Shown here: piece by piece, positions 35,182 through 42,157 of the stretch
Position numbering within the stretch: the first letter of the stretch is position 1
Layout of the letters: each line of letters begins with the position of its first letter
Source: an uncultured Blautia sp.
Lineage (GTDB): Bacteria; Bacillota; Clostridia; Lachnospirales; Lachnospiraceae
DNA length: 42,358 nt
Direction of reading: 5' to 3'
NCBI GenBank assembly: GCA_934394545.1
Contig: CAKRRG010000020.1
Coordinates: 1 to 42,358 of the forward strand
Made by a program: the position numbers and the translations under genes
Notes under the pieces: model-generated
Seen by the model: only the letters and a program-made list of their open reading frames with translations
Database searches by the model: none
What the model was told of the DNA's origin: nothing

Positions 35182-35817
35182 ATGATGAAATTGTACAGAA
35201 TCAATATTAAAAATCTTGCTGACCCTTTGCAAAATAAACGTTTTCTGGATTTGGTCAGCGCAGAAAGAAAAGAAAAGGTCATCCGGTATTGCAGGCCGGA
35301 TGACCGAAAAAGAAGTCTTGGCGCAGGTATTATGATTAAAAAAATCCTGAATGAAAATGGGCTTTCAGAAGATTGTCTGAAGTATTCCGGAAATGGAAAG
35401 CCTGTGGCAGACGGTCTGTATTTTAACGTATCCCACGCCGGCGATTATGTTGTGGGCGTACAGTCAGATCATGAAGTGGGCTGTGATATTGAAAAAGAAG
35501 TAAATGCGCCTCTTGAAATTGCAGAGTATTATTTTAATTCAGAAGAGTATGAATATGTAAAATCTGCGAAGGATAAAAACAAGGCCTTTTTTACACTTTG
35601 GACGTTAAAAGAAAGTTATATGAAAATGACAGGCAAAGGAATGAGCCTTGCGCTTGATTCCTTCGAAATCATTCCAAAGGAAAATGGATATACATGGAAG
35701 GGAGCTTCCCTCAAGCCTTGTTTCCTTAAAACCATGGAATTTGATAGCCATGTTTTTTCCGTATGCAATGAAACGGAGTTTTCGTTTCTTCATAGTGATT
35801 TCCAGGATATAATGTGA
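35182..35817 (+). CDS. 4'-phosphopantetheinyl transferase, Sfp family
   Basis: This 211-residue protein moves phosphopantetheine from coenzyme A to the carrier-domain serines of the NRPS. It has YFNVSHAGDYVVGV, the Mg-binding GCDIEKE (D102, E104) and WTLKESYMKMTGKG (K143, E144), all in family order, and is of Sfp-like rather than AcpS length. Two tandem ATG codons at 35182 and 35185 are possible starts; a TTG at 35167 would overlap the upstream gene. The ribosome site is weak and translation is probably coupled to the RsbW-like gene. It is the last gene of the NRPS operon and presumably dedicated to it. Confidence 0.93.
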   Translation: MMKLYRINIKNLADPLQNKRFLDLVSAERKEKVIRYCRPDDRKRSLGAGIMIKKILNENGLSEDCLKYSGNGKPVADGLYFNVSHAGDYVVGVQSDHEVGCDIEKEVNAPLEIAEYYFNSEEYEYVKSAKDKNKAFFTLWTLKESYMKMTGKGMSLALDSFEIIPKENGYTWKGASLKPCFLKTMEFDSHVFSVCNETEFSFLHSDFQDIM

Positions 35818-35883
35818 CAGCTGAAGGGAAGGTTCAGGGCGAAAAACAAACAAAAATTCATTAAGAAATTATATGCAAAAGAC

Positions 35884-35913
35884 TTGACGGATATGTCCGC
35901 AGTGTGGTAAACT
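35884..35913 (+). promoter_or_regulatory. Predicted promoter of the rpmG-secE-nusG-rplK-rplA operon
   Basis: TTGACG (35884-35889) and TAAACT (35908-35913) are separated by 18 nt, with a long leader of about 105 nt before rpmG. No terminator with a U-tract was seen between the PPTase stop and this promoter. Confidence 0.6.
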
Positions 35914-35934
35914 GTACAAGCGACATGGAAGTTA

Positions 35935-35993
35935 GGTCTTTTTTTTATGCCGAAAAACGGTGGCGGATACACCGAAAAGGCTGATTTAAGACC
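35935..35993 (+). promoter_or_regulatory. Structured 5' leader of rpmG
   Basis: GGTCTT (35935-35940) can pair with AAGACC (35988-35993) around a run of eight T residues and a small CCG/CGG hairpin. It may be a regulatory leader of the translation operon, but the stem is short. Confidence 0.3.
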
Positions 35994-36023
35994 ATGCAAA
36001 TGAAAACACTGGAGGTGGAAGTT

Positions 36024-36173
36024 GTGCGCGTTAGGATTACATTAGCATGTACAGAGTGCAAGCAGCGTAACTACAATATGACCAAGGAGAAAAAGAACCA
36101 TCCTGAGAGAATGGAAACCAAGAAATATTGTAAGTTCTGCCAGAGACACACAATGCACAAGGAAACAAAATAG
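36024..36173 (+). CDS. rpmG: Ribosomal protein L33 (bL33)
   Basis: This 49-residue protein of the large ribosomal subunit is too short for routine length cut-offs but is clear: [20 protein letters not shown], then [17 protein letters not shown]. The two CxxC pairs (CTEC and CKFC) make it the zinc-binding form. The GTG at 36024 is the start, with GGAGG 8 nt upstream; in-frame ATG codons further up would add residues not found in the family. It is the first gene of the operon, 25 nt before secE, the usual order in Clostridia. Confidence 0.95.
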   Translation: MRVRITLACTECKQRNYNMTKEKKNHPERMETKKYCKFCQRHTMHKETK

Positions 36174-36198
36174 TCACTTTAGATTGTGAGGTTAGGCT

Positions 36199-36423
36199 AT
36201 GCAAGAAAAAGAAAAATCTGCAGGCAAGACCGCCAAGGCTAAGGAGCCGAAGAAATCCTGGTTCCAGGGGCTGAAGGCAGAGTTCAACAAAATTGTCTGG
36301 ACAGACCGCGAGACACTGATGAAACAGTCAGTTGTTGTTATTGTCATAACCGTAATTCTCGGTGTGATCATCAGTGTGATGGATGCAGGCATTCTGGAAT
36401 GCATTAATCTTTTAATCAAATAA
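36199..36423 (+). CDS. secE: Preprotein translocase subunit SecE
   Basis: This 74-residue protein is the essential SecE clamp of the SecYEG channel. The N terminus is a charged, lysine-rich amphipathic segment (FQGLKAEFNKIVWTDRETLMKQ, with the conserved W-P/W-T region) followed by one membrane helix around residues 44-64. The short single-helix form is normal for Gram-positives. It lies between rpmG and nusG, the usual position. A tRNA-Trp gene, often found here in Firmicutes, is absent. Confidence 0.95.
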   Translation: MQEKEKSAGKTAKAKEPKKSWFQGLKAEFNKIVWTDRETLMKQSVVVIVITVILGVIISVMDAGILECINLLIK

Positions 36424-36439
36424 GGACAAAGGTGATTGT

Positions 36440-36955
36440 ATGTCAGAAGCAAAATGGTACGTTGTCCATACCTATTCCGGTTATGAGAACAAGGTAAAGG
36501 CCAACATTGAGAAGACAATTGAAAACCGACATCTTGAGGATCAGATTCTGGAAGTACGGGTTCCTCTGGAAGACGTTGTGGAGATGCGTAATGGTGTTTC
36601 CAAGCAGGTCCAGAGAAAAATGTTCCCAAGCTATGTTCTTATCAACATGGTCATGAACGACGATACCTGGTATGTTGTCCGGAATACCCGTGGAGTGACT
36701 GGTTTTGTTGGTCCGGGATCCAAGCCTGTACCGCTCACAGAAGAAGAAATGAAACCGCTGGGCATCAAAGATGAGACTGTCCGCGTAGATTTCGCTGAGG
36801 GCGATACTGTTGTAGTAACAGGCGGAGCCTGGAAAGAGACTACAGGCGTTGTAACTGCGATCAATCCGCAGAAGCAGCTTGTAACGATCAATGTAGAGAT
36901 GTTTGGACGCGAAACACCGGTTGTAATCAGTTTCGCAGAAGTTCAGAAAATGTAA
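36440..36955 (+). CDS. nusG: Transcription termination/antitermination protein NusG
   Basis: This 171-residue protein has the NusG N-terminal domain (AKWYVVHTYSGYENKVKANI, and KMFPSYVLINMVMND, with RNTRGVTGFVGPGSKPVPL) and a C-terminal KOW domain (FAEGDTVVVTGGAWKETTGVV). It binds RNA polymerase and modulates pausing and coupling to translation. It follows secE by 16 nt as in nearly all bacteria. Confidence 0.97.
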   Translation: MSEAKWYVVHTYSGYENKVKANIEKTIENRHLEDQILEVRVPLEDVVEMRNGVSKQVQRKMFPSYVLINMVMNDDTWYVVRNTRGVTGFVGPGSKPVPLTEEEMKPLGIKDETVRVDFAEGDTVVVTGGAWKETTGVVTAINPQKQLVTINVEMFGRETPVVISFAEVQKM

Positions 36956-36972
36956 CAGACAAAGGTAACATC

Positions 36973-37002
36973 GTGGGAGGGACATACCCCCGCCAATACC
37001 AC
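36973..37002 (+). promoter_or_regulatory. Leader hairpin before rplK
   Basis: GTGGGAGGG pairs with a CCCCCGC...CCAC segment, ending a few bases before the AGGAGG of rplK. Almost the same structure recurs before rplA at 37458-37486, so it is probably a conserved translational control site, for example for ribosomal protein L1. Confidence 0.5.
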
Positions 37003-37018
37003 ATAGGAGGTGCCGAAA

Positions 37019-37444
37019 ATGGCAAAGAAAGTAACAGGATATATCAAATTACAGATTCCCGCTGGTAAAGCAACTCCAGCACCACCTGTAGGTCCGGCTC
37101 TTGGACAGCACGGTGTAAATATCGTTCAGTTTACAAAAGAGTTCAATGCAAGAACAGCAGATCAGGGAGACTTAATCATTCCTGTAGTTATCACTGTTTA
37201 TGCAGACAGAAGTTTCAGCTTCATAACCAAAACTCCGCCGGCTGCAGTTCTTCTTAAGAAAGCTGCAAACATCAAATCCGGTTCCGGCGTACCGAACAAG
37301 ACAAAAGTTGCTAAAGTTACAAAGGCTCAGGTTGAGGAGATCGCTCAGCTTAAGATGAAAGACTTAAATGCAGCATCCATCGAAGCAGCAGCAAGCATGA
37401 TTGCTGGTACTGCAAGAAGTATGGGAATTGAAGTAGTTGATTAA
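37019..37444 (+). CDS. rplK: Ribosomal protein L11 (uL11)
   Basis: This 141-residue protein is L11 of the GTPase-associated centre. It begins [25 protein letters not shown] and contains [15 protein letters not shown] and the C-terminal RNA-binding region ending [10 protein letters not shown]. The ATG at 37019 is chosen over a GTG at 37010 because AGGAGG lies 8 nt upstream and the family starts MAKKV. It follows the usual secE-nusG pair. Confidence 0.97.
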   Translation: MAKKVTGYIKLQIPAGKATPAPPVGPALGQHGVNIVQFTKEFNARTADQGDLIIPVVITVYADRSFSFITKTPPAAVLLKKAANIKSGSGVPNKTKVAKVTKAQVEEIAQLKMKDLNAASIEAAASMIAGTARSMGIEVVD

Positions 37445-37457
37445 TCACAAATAGTAA

Positions 37458-37486
37458 GTGGGAGGGCTTTTCCCCGCAAATACCAC
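37458..37486 (+). promoter_or_regulatory. Leader hairpin before rplA (second copy)
   Basis: GTGGGAGGG, then CCCCGC and AATACCAC, repeat the layout seen before rplK with a different loop. AGGAGG of rplA follows at once. The recurrence before two adjacent genes supports a shared regulator rather than chance. Confidence 0.5.
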
Positions 37487-37500
37487 AGGAGGTTATAGAA

Positions 37501-38193
37501 ATGAAACGAGGAAAGAAATACGTGGAGGCTGCTAAGGCAGTTGACCGCGCAACATTATACGATACTGATGAAGCTATCAGCTTAGTTAAGAAAACTGCTG
37601 TTGCAAAATTTGACGAGACTATCGAAGTTCATATCCGCACAGGCTGCGATGGACGTCATGCAGATCAGCAGATCCGTGGTGCAGTAGTTCTGCCACACGG
37701 TACTGGTAAAACTGTTCGTGTTCTTGTATTCGCTAAGGATGCAAAAGCTGAGGAAGCTAAGGCTGCAGGTGCTGATTTCGTAGGCGCTGAGGACCTTATT
37801 CCGAAGATCCAGAACGAGGGATGGCTTGACTTCGACGTTGTTGTTGCAACTCCAGATATGATGGGTGTTGTTGGACGTCTTGGTCGTGTACTTGGACCGA
37901 AAGGTTTAATGCCTAACCCGAAGGCTGGTACAGTAACAATGGATGTTACTAAAGCTGTTAATGATATCAAAGCTGGTAAGATTGAGTATCGTCTTGACAA
38001 ATCAAACATTATCCATGTGCCGATCGGTAAAGCTTCCTTTACTGAGGAGCAGTTAAGCGACAACTTCCAGACGCTGATTGGAGCTATTGTAAAGGCTAGA
38101 CCTAGCACACTGAAAGGACAGTATTTAAAGAGCGTTGTTATCGCTCCGACAATGGGTCCTGGAGTGAAGATCAACCCGATCAAATTAGCTTAA
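37501..38193 (+). CDS. rplA: Ribosomal protein L1 (uL1)
   Basis: This 230-residue protein is L1 of the large subunit stalk. It begins [16 protein letters not shown], and has the central [20 protein letters not shown] followed by [13 protein letters not shown], the most conserved block of the family, and KVGIGK-type [15 protein letters not shown] near the end. The ATG has AGGAGG 8 nt upstream. In other bacteria L1 represses its own operon by binding a leader structure like its 23S rRNA site. The rplJ-rplL genes do not follow; a terminator does. Confidence 0.97.
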   Translation: MKRGKKYVEAAKAVDRATLYDTDEAISLVKKTAVAKFDETIEVHIRTGCDGRHADQQIRGAVVLPHGTGKTVRVLVFAKDAKAEEAKAAGADFVGAEDLIPKIQNEGWLDFDVVVATPDMMGVVGRLGRVLGPKGLMPNPKAGTVTMDVTKAVNDIKAGKIEYRLDKSNIIHVPIGKASFTEEQLSDNFQTLIGAIVKARPSTLKGQYLKSVVIAPTMGPGVKINPIKLA

Positions 38194-38207
38194 TAGATGA
38201 GATGAAG

Positions 38208-38235
38208 AGCACTCACCGCGAGGTGGGTGCTTTTT
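38208..38235 (+). terminator. Intrinsic terminator after rplA
   Basis: AGCACTCACC (38208-38217) pairs with GGTGGGTGCT (38222-38231) across a GCGA tetraloop, with one T-G pair, and five T residues end at 38235. Confidence 0.85.
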
Positions 38236-38266
38236 GCGTTATAAAGCTTACAGGAAAATTAAAGGC

Positions 38267-38295
38267 TGGTGTGGTAAAAGGAGATAGTATATAAT
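38267..38295 (+). promoter_or_regulatory. Weak candidate promoter for the D,D-carboxypeptidase gene
   Basis: A perfect TATAAT lies at 38290-38295. The best -35 with 17-nt spacing is TGGTGT (38267-38272), a poor match. It is 59 nt upstream of the gene and the only reasonable candidate there. Confidence 0.35.
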
Positions 38296-38354
38296 GATAC
38301 CAGCGTTAAAAGGTCAAAAAGCTGTAAGAATTAAATGTTAAGGTGGTGCAATAG

Positions 38355-39422
38355 ATGGTGGAGCATAGAAATAGACGAAGGGAAGAGGGGCGTATAAAAG
38401 AAGCAAGAAATGGCAGAAGTGCTCAGTTAGAGAATCGAAGCAGGCAGGCTGTGTCTGAAAGGAAGAAGAAAGCCAGGAGAAAGAAGCAGAGGCAGCGGAT
38501 GGTGATCAGTGCCTTAATAGAGATTTTGATTTTGATGCTTTTGGCGGGTGCTTTTTGCTGGAACAGAGGAATGGGAACGAAAATTTCAGGCTTTTTCGGT
38601 CGATTTGACAGGCCGCCTGTGAAAGAACTGGATGTAACGGGAGTAAACAGTTTCAACGTAGTTCTAATGGATGTGAAGAGCGGAAAAGTTATAGGTGATT
38701 TGAATGGAAAAGAACAGATTTATCCGGCATCTATGACGAAGATTATGACTGCAATTGTGGCTTTGGAGACATTTTCGGATCTGGACCGGGAGATTACGCT
38801 TAGTGAGGACATATTTTATGCTTTGGACGGACAAGATGCCACTCAGGCAGGCTTCAGACCTGGGGAGAGTGTGAGAGTGCGCGATCTGGTCTACGGTGTA
38901 ATGCTTCCCTCCGGAGCAGAATGCTGCCTGGCTTTGGCATATGAAGTATCCGGTTCAGAAGAAGCATTTGTGGAAAAGATGAATAAGAAGGCCAAGTCTA
39001 TCGGGATGAAGGATACTCATTTTATGGATTGCACGGGATTACATGATCCAGAACATTATAGCACAGCGTATGATATTGCGCTGCTGCTTAAGTATGCGCT
39101 ACATAATGATACTTTCCGTGATGTGGCAGAGAGTCATTTCCATTCTACGCCGGCTACCAATGTACATCCGGATGGAATTACCTATTATAGCACCATGTTT
39201 AAAAACATGGAGGATACATCAGTTACCGGTGGAGAGATTCTGGGTGGAAAGACCGGATATACTTCTGAAGCAGGGCATTGTCTGGCAAGCTTTGCAAAGA
39301 TTTATGACAGGGAGTACATTCTGGTAACTGCAGGCGCAGCTGCAGATGCTACGGGAGTGCCGCATTTATTAGATGCCAAGACGATATATAACCGGCTAGG
39401 TGAAGCGGTGGCACAGAAATAA
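38355..39422 (+). CDS. D-alanyl-D-alanine carboxypeptidase (peptidase S11)
   Basis: This 355-residue protein is a penicillin-binding D,D-carboxypeptidase that trims the terminal D-Ala of peptidoglycan stem peptides outside the cell. The N terminus is a very basic cytoplasmic tail of about 48 residues, then one membrane helix (residues about 50-68) that anchors it as a signal anchor. The catalytic SxxK is S126-M-T-K129 in YPASMTKIM and the KTG motif is K299-T-G in GGKTGYTSEAG. The second motif, usually SxN, reads S186-G-A188, so Ala takes the place of Asn. AAGGTGGTG lies before the ATG. It is transcribed singly, between two terminators. Confidence 0.9.
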   Translation: MVEHRNRRREEGRIKEARNGRSAQLENRSRQAVSERKKKARRKKQRQRMVISALIEILILMLLAGAFCWNRGMGTKISGFFGRFDRPPVKELDVTGVNSFNVVLMDVKSGKVIGDLNGKEQIYPASMTKIMTAIVALETFSDLDREITLSEDIFYALDGQDATQAGFRPGESVRVRDLVYGVMLPSGAECCLALAYEVSGSEEAFVEKMNKKAKSIGMKDTHFMDCTGLHDPEHYSTAYDIALLLKYALHNDTFRDVAESHFHSTPATNVHPDGITYYSTMFKNMEDTSVTGGEILGGKTGYTSEAGHCLASFAKIYDREYILVTAGAAADATGVPHLLDAKTIYNRLGEAVAQK

Positions 39423-39460
39423 GAAATGACAAATCCAGTGAGGAATTAAATAAACAAAAT

Positions 39461-39532
39461 AAAAGAGCATTCACGCAATGATACATATCACAATTCATAT
39501 GAAGGATTGTGAAAGAAGCGAATGCTCTTTTT
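39461..39532. terminator. Bidirectional terminator between the carboxypeptidase and alcohol dehydrogenase genes
   Basis: AAAAGAGCATTC (39461-39472) pairs with GAATGCTCTTTT (39520-39531), enclosing a second hairpin CACAAT/ATTGTG (39489-39511). T-rich runs occur on the exit side in both directions. It serves two converging genes. Confidence 0.75.
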
Positions 39533-39560
39533 CTATGTTATGTTTCGAGTCAGGATGGTG

Positions 39561-40715
39561 TTATTTCGCCATTTGCAGGATTGCCACAATATCTTCTTTC
39601 GTTAACGGCTGGAAGAAGCCGATATGTCCATTTCTGCCGAAAACACATTTCTCAGCCATTTCCTCGATTTGGGCATCGGTTGGATGAATGCCAAGTTCAG
39701 TGAGGGTGGTTGGCATGTCTATAGAGTGGCACCAAGTCTCCCAGGCAGTGATGGTATCCTTAATTCCAAAAACTTTTTCACCAAACTGTGCAAACCTTTC
39801 TGGATTTGTCTTATACACATATCTCGCCCAGCTTCCCCAGACAGCTGCAAGTCCGGCTCCGTGAGCCACATCAAACATACCGCCAAGCTCATGTTCAATC
39901 TTATGTGTGGCGAAATCAGATACCCTTCCGGCACCGGTCAGACCGTTATGGGAAAGGCTTCCGGCCCACATGAGAGTAGCCCGGGCTTCATAGTTTTCAG
40001 GATCTCTTACAGCAACCTGGGCTGCATCACGGACGGAAACCATCAGTCCCTCTGCGATACGGTCTGTCAGGCTGGTATCTGTGTCTGTAGGGGTAAAATA
40101 GCGCTCCATAGTGTGCATCATAATATCAGCTGCGCCGCTGGCTGTCTGATACGCCGGAAGGCTGTAAGTCAGCTCAGGATTCATAATAGCAAATCTGGGG
40201 CGTGAGCAGTCATGTCCATAAGAACGCTTCATCATGCCATCCTCAATTGTGAGAACCATAGAAGAAGACATTTCAGAACCTGCGGCAGCAATTGTAAGAA
40301 TAACGCCGATAGGCAGGTTTTTATCTGTTTTTACACGTCCATAAAGCAGGTCTTCCATTTCAAAATCATTGGCAATGCCATATCCGATTCCTTTTGCAGT
40401 ATCAATTACACTGCCTCCGCCAATTGGCAGAAGGAAGTCAACACCTTCTGCCCGTCCCAGGCGGATGCCCTCTTTTACCAGGGAAAGGCGGGGATTCGGA
40501 ACAACGCCATTCAAATCCACATAGGAAAGTCCGGCATCACTTAAACTCTTGTGAACCTTGTCCAAAAGTCCTGAAGTTTCAATATGTCCGCCTTTTTTTC
40601 CATAAACGATCATAACCTTGTGTCCACCAAACGCCACAACCTGTTTTCCGACCTCACTCTCCCGGCCTGCACCGAAAAGGATTTTCGTTGGAGTGAAAAA
40701 ATCAAAATTTATCAT
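39561..40715 (-). CDS. Iron-containing alcohol dehydrogenase (BdhA/YqhD-like)
   Basis: This 384-residue protein is a group III iron-type alcohol dehydrogenase that reduces aldehydes with NAD(P)H at the end of fermentation. It begins MINFDFFTPTKILFGAGRES, has the dinucleotide motif PIGGGSVIDTAKGI near residue 97, and metal ligands predicted at D197, H201, H271 and H285 (AADIMMHTMER and THKIEHELGGMFDVAHGAG). The ATG at 40715 is preferred over starts up to 40769 because GGAGG lies 9 nt upstream and the family begins there. Its promoter region holds a perfect inverted repeat. It resembles butanol dehydrogenases; the preferred alcohol cannot be told. Confidence 0.93.
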   Translation of the reverse strand: MINFDFFTPTKILFGAGRESEVGKQVVAFGGHKVMIVYGKKGGHIETSGLLDKVHKSLSDAGLSYVDLNGVVPNPRLSLVKEGIRLGRAEGVDFLLPIGGGSVIDTAKGIGYGIANDFEMEDLLYGRVKTDKNLPIGVILTIAAAGSEMSSSMVLTIEDGMMKRSYGHDCSRPRFAIMNPELTYSLPAYQTASGAADIMMHTMERYFTPTDTDTSLTDRIAEGLMVSVRDAAQVAVRDPENYEARATLMWAGSLSHNGLTGAGRVSDFATHKIEHELGGMFDVAHGAGLAAVWGSWARYVYKTNPERFAQFGEKVFGIKDTITAWETWCHSIDMPTTLTELGIHPTDAQIEEMAEKCVFGRNGHIGFFQPLTKEDIVAILQMAK

Positions 40716-40767
40716 AAGAAAATTCCTCCGTTGAAATGTACAATTAATAAATTTATATGATGAGCTC

Positions 40768-40796
40768 ATTATATAGCTGGAAATGGAAAATATCCA
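40768..40796 (-). promoter_or_regulatory. Predicted promoter of the alcohol dehydrogenase gene
   Basis: On the minus strand TGGATA (40796-40791) and a perfect TATAAT (40773-40768) are separated by 17 nt, 53 nt upstream of the start codon. Confidence 0.55.
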
Positions 40797-40805
40797 TTAT
40801 TTTCC
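40785..40805. promoter_or_regulatory. Perfect inverted repeat over the -35 element (operator candidate)
   Basis: GGAAAATA (40785-40792) and TATTTTCC (40798-40805) are exact inverted copies with a 5-nt spacer and cover the -35 element of the alcohol dehydrogenase promoter. It could bind a dimeric regulator. A role as a weak 3' hairpin of the antiporter message is the alternative. Confidence 0.4.
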
Positions 40806-40823
40806 CGGGTGCCTTTTGAACTT

Positions 40824-42029
40824 TTATTTACACGGTTCACATTTCAGTAATTTCTTATAACTGCAATCCATTCCAATGGCGCCTAACGGCGCGGTTATGA
40901 GAATGCCAAGGACAGCCACAGAAAGTACGATCTGTCCGCAGGAGAGTCCCATAGCCATGGGGACAGAGCCAATAGCGGCCTGGACCGTTGCTTTTGGAAG
41001 GTAGGCAATGGAGCAGAATAGTTTTTCCTTTGCAGTCAGGCTGGTTCCGGCTACGCAGAGGGAGACTCCAAGGGTACGAATCAGCAGTGCGGCGAAAATC
41101 ATGGCCAGGGCAGCAGGACCGGCTTTTAAAGTGTAGCGGATATCCACAGAAGCGCCTACAAGTACGAAAAGCAGGACCTCGGCAGCTAACCACAGCTTTC
41201 CGAATTTCTGGGAAAGACGGGCTGAGACGGAGGATGTACATTTCAGTTTCAAAACACAGGCCATACTTACTACAGCCAAAAGCCCGGAAATGGAAACCAC
41301 CGGTTTCAGCCATGTTTCAACAGACATAAGCAGGAAAGAGATGCCCATTACCACGATCACCTTCATACTGTTCCGTACCATGTGGCTGTGCGCGTAAGCG
41401 GTTTCGAAAAACAGGGAAAGCAGATACCCTGTGATACTTCCAAGCAGGATTCCAAGTACAATAGAAACCGGAATGTTGATAAAATCCCGTACATGTGCAC
41501 TACCTCCCTGTGCCATGGTAGAAAATGTGGAAAACAGCACGATCACATAAATATCGTCACAGGAAGCACCAGCCAGGATCATTTGGGGAATGCTTTTGGC
41601 TGTGCCGTATTTTTCATCCATCAATTGTACCATTCTTGGGACAACTACAGCCGGGGATACCGCACCCATTACAGCGCCCATCACAGCCGCTTCCAGTCTG
41701 GTAATTCCCAGAAAATACGGTGCCAGCAAAAAGTAAGCCAGGATTTCGAAAGTTGCAGGAATGCAGGCCATCATGATGGCAGGACGTCCCACTTTCTTCA
41801 GGTCGGCAAGATTCAGGGAAAGTCCCGCTTTCAATAAAATAATGATCAAGGCAATCTGTCGTAACTCCGACGAAATAGAAAGAATGGATGGATCCAACAC
41901 ATTTAGCACATAAGGTCCCAGGAGAATGCCGGTGATCAGCATTCCGATAATACGTGGCAGCTTTAGTGCCTGACAGATTGCGGCCAGGGAAAGCCCTGCG
42001 AGAAAAATAAAAGCCAAAGATGTTAACAT
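40824..42029 (-). CDS. Cation:proton antiporter (CPA family)
   Basis: This 401-residue membrane protein is a sodium or potassium/proton antiporter of the CPA type. It has about twelve to thirteen hydrophobic segments, including LPRIIGMLITGILLGPYVLN near the N terminus, MGAVMGAVSPAVVVP in the fourth to fifth segment and the ion-binding ASCDDIYVIVLFS, which carries the paired aspartates. VLLFVLVGASVDIRYTL is typical of the second half. No C-terminal TrkA domain is present. GGAGG lies 11 nt upstream of the ATG. The ion cannot be told from the sequence. Confidence 0.9.
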   Translation of the reverse strand: MLTSLAFIFLAGLSLAAICQALKLPRIIGMLITGILLGPYVLNVLDPSILSISSELRQIALIIILLKAGLSLNLADLKKVGRPAIMMACIPATFEILAYFLLAPYFLGITRLEAAVMGAVMGAVSPAVVVPRMVQLMDEKYGTAKSIPQMILAGASCDDIYVIVLFSTFSTMAQGGSAHVRDFINIPVSIVLGILLGSITGYLLSLFFETAYAHSHMVRNSMKVIVVMGISFLLMSVETWLKPVVSISGLLAVVSMACVLKLKCTSSVSARLSQKFGKLWLAAEVLLFVLVGASVDIRYTLKAGPAALAMIFAALLIRTLGVSLCVAGTSLTAKEKLFCSIAYLPKATVQAAIGSVPMAMGLSCGQIVLSVAVLGILITAPLGAIGMDCSYKKLLKCEPCK

Positions 42030-42099
42030 TTTTATTGATTCCTCCTTTTACGCAGAAAAGCTGGATAAATACTGTTGCTTTATAAAATAGCAAAAATAA

Positions 42100-42133
42100 A
42101 TGCCCTTGCAAGTAAACTTGCAGGGCATTATTT
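42100..42133 (-). terminator. Intrinsic terminator of the rubrerythrin-like gene
   Basis: TGCCCTTGCAAGT (42101-42113) pairs with ACTTGCAGGGCA (42116-42127) with one bulged base. Read on the minus strand it is followed by TTTATTTTTG, and on the plus strand by TTATTTTTG, so it can act both ways. Confidence 0.8.
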
Positions 42134-42157
42134 TTGCCATTTTGTATGGTTTTCAGC

